Shown here: positions 1 to 5,862 of the stretch, piece after piece | Position numbering within the stretch: the stretch's first letter is position 1 | How the letters are laid out: each line of letters starts with the position of its first letter | Assembly: GCA_964571805.1 (NCBI GenBank) | Contig: CAZNDI010000020.1 | Location: 1-13,100, forward strand | Source of the DNA: JAUHWS01 sp964571805 | Lineage (GTDB): Bacteria > Patescibacteriota > Gracilibacteria > UM-FILTER-43-11 | Length of the DNA stretch: 13,100 bases | Direction of reading: 5' to 3' | Notes under the pieces: generated by a model | Database searches by the model: none | Told to the model about the DNA's origin: nothing | The model's input: the letters and a program-made list of their open reading frames with translations, nothing else | Made by a program: the position numbers and the translations under genes

Positions 1-1
1 G

Positions 2-415
2 GAAGAGGGTGATCACCTTCCTCAGCAGGCGGATGAAGAACTGCCTGAGGATGGAGATGAGATTCCAGAATTTGATAAAAAATTAGATTTTAGAAGGGTG
101 GAAGTTATTTTTCGTGATTATTTGGAAGGAGATCAGCAGTCATCAAGGGATTTTGAAAGGATTAAAGAGCTTTTAGTTATGGCACAAGCTGATCCAGATA
201 AAGCAGCCAGACTAATGCGAATTTTTTTATCAATGCATGCTAATAGTGCAACAAAAGAACAGCTTAGTGTGAATGGGCAAAGAATTGATATATTTCTTAA
301 TAGTCGAGGTCATAGTTTAGAATCGTACTTTAAATCTATCTTGGGCCAAACCGTCTTAAAAACAGGTCAATTTTTTGAGGCTAAACTTTATCATCTCATC
401 CCTGAGAAAGATTAG
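2..415 (+). CDS. Unrecognised protein, 3' end only (gene starts upstream of the window)
   Basis: The reading frame is open from the first bases to a TAG at 413-415, so this is the C-terminal 137 residues of a longer protein. An internal GTG at 98 is possible as a start, but the open frame upstream argues against it. The first 30 or so residues are very acidic (runs such as ADEELPEDGDEIPEF) and probably form a flexible linker. The remaining 105 residues look like a small mixed helical domain (VEVIFRDYLEG near its start, FFEAKLYHLIPEKD at the end). I see no membrane segment, cysteine cluster or catalytic motif, and I do not recognise the family. It lies 87 nt upstream of ybeY on the same strand, with a candidate promoter between, so an operon is not certain. 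Confidence 0.6.
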   Translation, partial: EEGDHLPQQADEELPEDGDEIPEFDKKLDFRRVEVIFRDYLEGDQQSSRDFERIKELLVMAQADPDKAARLMRIFLSMHANSATKEQLSVNGQRIDIFLNSRGHSLESYFKSILGQTVLKTGQFFEAKLYHLIPEKD

Positions 416-437
416 TTTTGACTTTATTAAAAGACTA

Positions 438-465
438 TTTTCGTCAGGTATTTTTTTGCTATACT
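438..465 (+). promoter_or_regulatory. Candidate extended -10 promoter for ybeY
   Basis: TATACT at 460-465 is preceded by TGC, giving the extended -10 form seen at other promoters in this window. The -35 side is poor (TTTTCG at 438-443, 16-nt spacer). A better -35-like TTGACT lies at 418-423 but is 36 nt from the -10 and cannot pair with it. The expected start of transcription near 472 gives a leader of about 30 nt before the ybeY ATG. Confidence 0.4.
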
Positions 466-502
466 GAAGTCAGAATAATGCTTTCTCCATTCATTTGTCA
501 CT

Positions 503-937
503 ATGGAGCTAAACTACCTCAATCACGAAGAATTTGATCTCAATCCTGAGGGTTTTTCGGGTTATATTGAAAAATTAGAGCAAGAAATTGAGACCATGGA
601 GGGCATTTTAAATGTTATTTTTGTGAACGACACTTATATTCAAGCCCTCAATAAAGCCTATCGCGGAAAAGACAAGCCTACCGATGTCCTTTCTTTCAAC
701 TATGAAGAAGAGCGTTCTGATTCAGATTTGGGAGGAGAAATTTATGTGAGCGTTGAAACGGCAGAGAGACAAGCTAAGGACCACAAGCACTCTTTTGAAG
801 ATGAGTTGATCAAATTAATTGTTCATGGAATTCTGCATGTCCATGGGCATGACCACGAAGAAGAAGAAGACTATAAAAAAATGTATGCCATTGAAACCTT
901 GGTTTTAGGCAAGATAGCCGGGCCTTACGCTGCTTGA
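503..937 (+). CDS. ybeY: Endoribonuclease YbeY (rRNA maturation factor)
   Basis: YbeY is a zinc-dependent single-strand endoribonuclease involved in 16S rRNA 3' maturation and ribosome quality control in the cytoplasm. The 144-residue length is normal for the family. The signature zinc site is intact: HGILHVHGHDH, with ligands His108, His112 and His118. The other conserved block, NKAYRGKDKPTDVLSF at about residues 50-65, carries the family arginine (Arg54), and GGEIYVS follows at about 77-83. The ATG at 503 has no visible Shine-Dalgarno sequence. A proposed promoter sits just upstream, so the gene may be transcribed on its own. It stops with TGA, evidence for the standard bacterial code here. 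The family call is firm; whether it maintains 16S or other rRNA ends in this organism is inferred. Confidence 0.95.
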   Translation: MELNYLNHEEFDLNPEGFSGYIEKLEQEIETMEGILNVIFVNDTYIQALNKAYRGKDKPTDVLSFNYEEERSDSDLGGEIYVSVETAERQAKDHKHSFEDELIKLIVHGILHVHGHDHEEEEDYKKMYAIETLVLGKIAGPYAA

Positions 938-1386
938 GAATTTGCCCATCAGGTCTCATGTGGCCTATTTTTGTTGTATACAATTTTTGTGTCATTTTTT
1001 TGTTTACATAAAGCCAATATAATTAATTAATTATTGTATAATTTTTTTATTCAATTTGTCTCTTTGATACCTCATTTGTGGTCTCAAGTGGTTTGTATAC
1101 ATTTTTTAATCAATATTCTTTCCTGGAAAAAGTTGAACACAAAAATTATATTAATTAATTCTAAATTATCCAAGAAAATGCCCGATAAAAAATATAAAAT
1201 TTGTTCAATACTTTATCCTTTATTTAAAACAAAAAATAAGAACAATTTTTTTATTCATAGATCGTTATATGAAAGTTTTTTAGAAAAAAGGTTTGATCCC
1301 CCGAAAGGCTTGTTGTAGACTCTAACACAGATTCAACTTGCACCACTTTTTAGGTGATCAAAAAAACTATTCATTCACAGACTTAA
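938..1386 (+). other. AT-rich 449-nt gap between ybeY and ftsA
   Basis: This stretch is clearly richer in A/T than the genes on either side. A 94-codon open frame runs from a TTG at 1034 to 1318, but its product is a low-complexity Lys/Asn/Ile/Phe string expected from random AT-rich DNA, so I do not call it a gene. The stretch holds three copies of TTGTATA (974, 1034 and 1093) spaced 60 and 59 nt apart. The first lies in a perfect 10-bp palindrome, TTGTATACAA. It ends with a possible ftsA promoter. I see no tRNA, terminator or known riboswitch. Confidence 0.5.
1293..1321 (+). promoter_or_regulatory. Possible ftsA promoter
   Basis: TTGATC (1293-1298), a 17-nt spacer and TAGACT (1316-1321) form a moderate sigma70-type match. 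Transcription would start near 1328, leaving a leader of about 59 nt. Unlike the better promoters here it lacks the TGn extension, so it is tentative. Confidence 0.35.
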
Positions 1387-2619
1387 ATGGCTAAGGAACA
1401 AATCATTGCCGGCTTAGATGTTGGTAGCTCAAAAATAAGAGTGGTCATTGGACTCCTCCAAGAAGGTAAAAAAGCCCCCAATATCATTGGAGTGGGTGTG
1501 GCTCCTTCGACCGGCATGAGAAAGGGGAATATTATTGACGTTGATGAAACCATTGCCAATATTTCTGCTGCCCTAGAAGATGCTGAGCGAATGAGTGGAG
1601 CTCCGGTTCATCATGTGTTTGTTGGCATTTCTGGCGCCCATGTTGAATCTTTTGATAGTAAGGGGGTGATCGCCATCTCTCATGCAGGGTCCGAAATCAT
1701 TGAAGACGACATCAATCGTGTGTTGGAAGCGGCTCAGGCTGTTAATATGCCTTCTAATCGACGAATTTTACGCATCATTCCAAAATCCTTTTCTATTGAT
1801 GATCAACAGGGGATTAAGAATCCAGTGGGGATGATCGGAGTCAGACTAGAGGTGGATGCTCACATCATTACAGGTCAAGCGACAATTGTGAAAAACCTCG
1901 AAAAAGCAGTGCATCAGTCCGGGGTCGATATTGACGATTTGATTCCTTCAAGCTTGGCTTCTGCTGAAGCGGTGCTTTCTCGTCGACAAAAAGAATTGGG
2001 TGTCCTTGTCATTGATATTGGTTCAGGAAGTACTTCCATTGCCATTTTTGAAGAAGGAGCCACCATGCACACTGCTTCCCTTCCTGTGGGCGGAGAAAGC
2101 GTGACCAATGATGTGGCAATTGGGCTTCGAACTTCTATCGATACGGCTGAAAAGATTAAGATTGAGTACGGGAATACTTCTCCGGATGACATCAGTGATC
2201 GTGAAACCATTGATTTGTCTCTTCTTTCTAAAATCGACAATCAAAAGGTTTCCAAAAAACATTTGGCTGAAATCATTCAGGCGCGTTACCATGAAATTTT
2301 TGTGATGGTCAAAGATGAGCTTCGAGCGATTGGAAGAGATGGTATGTTGCCTGCGGGCGCGATTTTGACGGGAGCAGGGGTTAAGATCCCCGGATGTCTT
2401 GATTTGGCTCGAGATGTTCTGGGCCTTCCTGTTCAGATTGGTTTTCCGACAGAAATTGAAGGAGTGGTGGATAAAATTGATGATCCTGCTTATGCCACCG
2501 CCATTGGTTTGATTTCTTGGGGCGCCAAATATGAAGGAACGAGTTATAAGATGACTTCCTTTGATGTTAAAAAAATGTTTGTTTCTGTGAAAGGATGGTT
2601 CAAAAATCTATTGCCATGA
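1387..2619 (+). CDS. ftsA: Cell division protein FtsA
   Basis: FtsA is the actin-fold ATPase that ties FtsZ filaments to the inner face of the cytoplasmic membrane and recruits later division proteins. All actin-fold motifs are visible: phosphate 1 at residues 9-17 (GLDVGSSKI), phosphate 2 at about 208-216 (VIDIGSGST) and the adenosine motif at about 327-336 (ILTGAGVKIPG). The 1C subdomain occupies roughly 80-165. The last 14 residues, MFVSVKGWFKNLLP, form an amphipathic helix matching the FtsA membrane-targeting sequence. The 410-residue length is typical. The ATG at 1387 is preceded by CAGACTTAA, with no Shine-Dalgarno sequence. ftsZ follows on the same strand, the classic division pair, probably cotranscribed since no terminator separates them. 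Confidence 0.96.
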   Translation: MAKEQIIAGLDVGSSKIRVVIGLLQEGKKAPNIIGVGVAPSTGMRKGNIIDVDETIANISAALEDAERMSGAPVHHVFVGISGAHVESFDSKGVIAISHAGSEIIEDDINRVLEAAQAVNMPSNRRILRIIPKSFSIDDQQGIKNPVGMIGVRLEVDAHIITGQATIVKNLEKAVHQSGVDIDDLIPSSLASAEAVLSRRQKELGVLVIDIGSGSTSIAIFEEGATMHTASLPVGGESVTNDVAIGLRTSIDTAEKIKIEYGNTSPDDISDRETIDLSLLSKIDNQKVSKKHLAEIIQARYHEIFVMVKDELRAIGRDGMLPAGAILTGAGVKIPGCLDLARDVLGLPVQIGFPTEIEGVVDKIDDPAYATAIGLISWGAKYEGTSYKMTSFDVKKMFVSVKGWFKNLLP

Positions 2620-2768
2620 TTAAAAAATTAGTTTAAAATATCAAACCTTGTGATTCTGCTTGGTGGTTCAGTAAGAAAAAACAAAAATAAATAAAAAATA
2701 CAGCGATGCCGGCTTTATTTCCTTTTTGTTTATTACTTACTTCATTATTACCTAATTTTCTCAGGTCT

Positions 2769-3989
2769 ATGTCTCAAACACTCAAAAGTTTATTTCACAG
2801 CGCTTCTTCGGGTTCCGGTCAAAACCGCTACACGCCTCCTAAGACCTCTACTGAGGTGACTCCCGACATCACGCCTCTTGCCTGTATCAAGGTTTTTGGA
2901 GTGGGTGGGGGAGGAGGTAATGCGGTCAATCGCATGATTGCCTCTAAAGTGGAAGGCGTTGAATTTATTTCTATCAATACGGATGCACAGGCTTTGTATC
3001 ATTCTCAAGCTCCAAAACGTATCAATATCGGTAAAGCTCTGACCAAAGGCTTGGGGGCAGGGAGTACGCCTGATGTGGGTAAGAAGGCTGCGGAAGAAAG
3101 CAGTGAGGAGTTGAAGGCGGCGATTGAAGGGGCCGACATGGTGTTCATCACCTGTGGTATGGGTGGAGGAACTGGAACGGGTGCGGCTCCTGTGGTGGCA
3201 GATATTGCTCGAGAAATGGGTATTCTGACCGTTGGAGTCATCACTCGTCCTTTCTCTTTTGAAGGAGCAAGTCGCATGCAGGCTGCGGTGGAGGGAATGG
3301 AGAGTTTGAAGTCTAAAGTGGACACCATCATCACGATTCCTAATGACCGTATTCTTTCGATCATTGATAAAAAGACACCGTTGACCGATGCTTTTATTGT
3401 CGTGGATGATGTGCTTCGTCAGGCGATTCAAGGGATTGCTGATTTGATTACCACTCATGGAATGATCAACGTCGACTTTGCGGATGTGCGAACGATCATG
3501 CAAAATGCGGGTTCTGCGTTGATGGGGATTGGTTATGGAACGGGTGAGAACCGAGCGGTGGATGCGGCTCGAGCGGCGATTGAAAGTCCTTTGCTTGAGA
3601 TGTCGATCAGTGGCGCGAAGGGGATTCTCTTTAATATTACGGGAGGGAATGATCTTTCTATGTTTGAGGTGGATGAGGCGGCTAAGGTGATTACAGAGGC
3701 GGCTGATTCTGATGCTCGCATCATTTTTGGTACGGTGGTGAATGAGAATTATACGGGTGAGATCAAGTGTACGGTGATTGCGACGGGTTTCACTCAAGAG
3801 GAGATGAGACAGCAACAGTCTATGAATTCTGGTGCGAGCGGGACGATCTCTCGTTTGGGCAATTCGCCTACGTCTCGAATGACTATGGCTCAACCTAATT
3901 CTGCTTCCCCTTCGGTGACGGTGCCAAAAAAGAATGCAGAGGAAGATTTGGATGTGCCGGCGTTCATGAGGAAGTCTTTGAAGAAATAA
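2769..3989 (+). CDS. ftsZ: Cell division protein FtsZ
   Basis: FtsZ is the tubulin-like GTPase that forms the division ring. Counting from the ATG at 2769 (406 residues), the nucleotide site begins with GVGGGGGNAVNRM at about 44-56, the tubulin signature GGGTGTG is at 132-138, and the catalytic T7 loop NVDFADV is at about 234-240. A variable linker of some 50 residues leads to the C-terminal peptide LDVPAFMRKSLKK, the docking site for FtsA. An in-frame ATG at 2706 would add 21 mostly hydrophobic residues (MPALFPFCLLLTSLLP...), odd for a cytosolic protein. I prefer 2769, which also has a weak AGG 5 nt upstream, but the bases before 2706 (AAAAAATACAGCG) resemble other leaders here, so the longer form remains possible. 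A bidirectional terminator follows at 4041. Confidence 0.95.
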   Translation: MSQTLKSLFHSASSGSGQNRYTPPKTSTEVTPDITPLACIKVFGVGGGGGNAVNRMIASKVEGVEFISINTDAQALYHSQAPKRINIGKALTKGLGAGSTPDVGKKAAEESSEELKAAIEGADMVFITCGMGGGTGTGAAPVVADIAREMGILTVGVITRPFSFEGASRMQAAVEGMESLKSKVDTIITIPNDRILSIIDKKTPLTDAFIVVDDVLRQAIQGIADLITTHGMINVDFADVRTIMQNAGSALMGIGYGTGENRAVDAARAAIESPLLEMSISGAKGILFNITGGNDLSMFEVDEAAKVITEAADSDARIIFGTVVNENYTGEIKCTVIATGFTQEEMRQQQSMNSGASGTISRLGNSPTSRMTMAQPNSASPSVTVPKKNAEEDLDVPAFMRKSLKK

Positions 3990-4040
3990 ATTTGGATCTA
4001 CTCTGGTAGAAAGCCTCACTTGAGGCGTAAATTGCTTGCT

Positions 4041-4080
4041 AAAAAAGGATGAAATTAAATTTCATCCTTTTTTGATTTTT
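4041..4080. terminator. Bidirectional intrinsic terminator between ftsZ and the 500-aa gene
   Basis: A perfect inverted repeat (arms 4041-4056 and 4058-4073, one-base centre) carries six A on the left and six T on the right, followed by GATTTTTTT. It reads as a stem plus U-tract from either side, suiting two convergent genes: ftsZ ending at 3989 and the minus-strand gene ending at 4117. Confidence 0.85.
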
Positions 4081-4116
4081 TTATTCTGATTACTGGTCGC
4101 TCGCCACTTTTTACTA

Positions 4117-5619
4117 TTAAGCAGCCTTTTCCCCCATTTGATCAAGTCTTTGTTGAGCGGCATATTTGAGGGATCGTTTTTTCAAGATCCCAGGGGTGGG
4201 TGCAAGTTCAACCAACTTAACAAGTTGTTCTCGGGTCATTCCTTGCCCCATGAGTTCATTGATAAACATTTGTTTTCTTTCTCTAATGGCTTCGCCTTTA
4301 AATTGCGTCCTCATAGGAGCACCATTTACTTTTCCTACTTCCGTGTAAGGTTGTCCCTTGGGTGAACCGAACATAAGATCTTTGTACCTCCATTCATTTA
4401 ATTTATCGTCAATGGCTTTAATGGCTACCTTGTCTCCTTTTTCAAGAGCTTGAATGAGTAGTCTATGTAAGCCCTCCTTGAACTCTGTTGAATCTTTGGC
4501 TTGTTCAGCGCCCTTCTTTTCATTAGAAGGAGTGGTGGCAGGGGCTTTTGAAGAGGTGGGTCCTTCCTCACGTGGTGCTTGTGCGGCTTCGACGTGAGTA
4601 GCAGGCTCACTTGGGGGCTCAGGTTGATCATCAGGTTTAATGCTTGTCGTGTCAATGCCTACCTTTCTCAACACTATAACTTTAAATTCCGTGTCTCGTT
4701 TAGCTAAGGTATAAAGGTCCATACCACCAATTCCTGCTGCTACAGCTTTTAGTTCGTCATCGGATAGACTATTAACAAGTCCTTCTTTAAACTTTATCAT
4801 TCTATCTTTATGTGTTCCTTCTACGCCTGTTGTATCTAAATCATATTCCGATTCACCCATTTCTCCTGATACCAATGTCCTTTTGGTAAGGCTAGAAGCG
4901 CTCAAAGCATGATCTATCTTATCTTCCATTGCCTTTCCACCCTTGAGATCTCCTTTTTTATAAGTATCTATCATATTTCTACCAAGTGCCAATAACTCAG
5001 CATTATTTAGAGCGACTTCAGTTGATTCTGTTTGACCAGTACTGGTTTTTTCGGTTTTTCCATCCCAAAAGGTTCCGTCAGGGTCTCTATCCACTCCATC
5101 GTTAGCCAATTTAATTTTAGCTTCATTTTGTGTGTCCAATGCTCTTTGAGTTGCGATATAATCATCAGATGGTCCTTTTATTTTTTTACCACCTTCCTTT
5201 TTTTTCGAGTTATTATTTTTTGGTGCTTCTTTTGGTTTTTTTATTTCTGTTATGGCCTCAGTCCCTAGTTTAATTCCTTCGTTTACTTTGTCAGTCGCTA
5301 GTTTAATTCCTGTATTTAACGTGTCACTAACATTTTTAAACCCGGCACTAATTGTAGAAGTCTCAACTTTACTCGCTTCAGGTGCCGACGCACCTACTAA
5401 TTCTGCAGCTTTCCCCCCTACTCCTCTTACGCTCTCTACGCCTGCTTTTATAGTTTCTAAACCTTTCTGAGCCGTGTTTTTAATTCCCTCCCAAGCAGCT
5501 TGTAATTCTTCTGGTGTTGGAGGTAATGTTTCTCCAGCTTTAGGAATTTCCCTTCGCTTCGGTTCAGCTCCTATTTCTCCCTCACCTTGTCCTTTGTATA
5601 AGTCATAATTATTAGCCAT
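4117..5619 (-). CDS. Unrecognised 500-aa protein with LEA-like N-terminus and an internal duplication
   Basis: I do not recognise this protein. There is no signal peptide or membrane segment, so it is probably cytosolic. Residues about 35-125 form amphipathic helix with 11-residue repeats (NTGIKLATDKV / NEGIKLGTEAI), as in LEA or apolipoprotein-like proteins. A Lys/Asn-rich linker (about 127-150) and a DRDPDG acidic loop (177-182, DxDxDG, possible Ca binding) follow. Residues about 207-322 and 382-494 look like two diverged copies of one module, each with a helix ending in KGD, then KAxxDK, a GxxxGxxY-like loop, and a second helical half starting with K-F/M-x-x-x-L. A Pro/Glu/Ser/Thr-rich linker (about 323-378) joins them. 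The gene has its own promoter and shares a terminator with ftsZ. Its AT-leaning codons differ from ftsZ's. Confidence 0.8.
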   Translation of the reverse strand: MANNYDLYKGQGEGEIGAEPKRREIPKAGETLPPTPEELQAAWEGIKNTAQKGLETIKAGVESVRGVGGKAAELVGASAPEASKVETSTISAGFKNVSDTLNTGIKLATDKVNEGIKLGTEAITEIKKPKEAPKNNNSKKKEGGKKIKGPSDDYIATQRALDTQNEAKIKLANDGVDRDPDGTFWDGKTEKTSTGQTESTEVALNNAELLALGRNMIDTYKKGDLKGGKAMEDKIDHALSASSLTKRTLVSGEMGESEYDLDTTGVEGTHKDRMIKFKEGLVNSLSDDELKAVAAGIGGMDLYTLAKRDTEFKVIVLRKVGIDTTSIKPDDQPEPPSEPATHVEAAQAPREEGPTSSKAPATTPSNEKKGAEQAKDSTEFKEGLHRLLIQALEKGDKVAIKAIDDKLNEWRYKDLMFGSPKGQPYTEVGKVNGAPMRTQFKGEAIRERKQMFINELMGQGMTREQLVKLVELAPTPGILKKRSLKYAAQQRLDQMGEKAA

Positions 5620-5664
5620 GATATTTTTATATTTAGTGTTAAATTTTTATTTTTGAATCATGTC

Positions 5665-5693
5665 ATTATAACAAACTTTTCAATTGAATGCAA
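5665..5693 (-). promoter_or_regulatory. Promoter for the 500-aa minus-strand gene
   Basis: Read on the minus strand: TTGCAT (5693-5688), a 17-nt spacer ending in TGT, and TATAAT (5670-5665). The -10 is perfect and extended. The start of transcription near 5658 leaves a leader of about 39 nt before the ATG at 5619. Confidence 0.7.
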
Positions 5694-5798
5694 ATATTTT
5701 ACATGGGCGGAAAAAATAGGCGAGTTCCCTGATTTTTATTCTGAGCTCCTTAATAAAGGCGTGGCGGAGAATGGTTTCATTTCTCAGGTTTAATTTTC

Positions 5799-5827
5799 TT
5801 GACCGATGTTCGTATCTTTGCTATAAT
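5799..5827 (+). promoter_or_regulatory. Strong promoter for the SLH surface-protein gene
   Basis: TTGACC (5799-5804), an exact 17-nt spacer ending in TGC, and TATAAT (5822-5827) form a near-consensus, extended -10 sigma70 promoter. The inferred leader is about 29 nt and ends in AATACAAAAA directly before the ATG, with no Shine-Dalgarno sequence. The strength fits an abundant surface protein. Confidence 0.8.
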
Positions 5828-5862
5828 GGCAAGATTATTTAACATAATAATAAATACAAAAA

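Noticed and set aside
418..423. TTGACT as -35 of the ybeY promoter
   Set aside because: It lies 36 nt from the only good -10 (460-465), and no -10 is found 16-18 nt downstream of it.
1034..1318. 94-codon open frame starting with TTG
   Set aside because: Its product is a low-complexity Lys/Asn/Ile/Phe string typical of AT-rich non-coding DNA, the start overlaps a TATAAT-like motif, and no domain or start context supports it.
2790..4019. Long open frame antisense to ftsZ
   Set aside because: It is an Arg/His/Ser-rich shadow of the ftsZ reading frame with no recognisable domain and no promoter or start context.
4013..4026. Small hairpin GCCTC-ACTT-GAGGC after ftsZ as a terminator
   Set aside because: The stem is 5 bp with no T-tract; the much stronger hairpin at 4041-4080 does the job.
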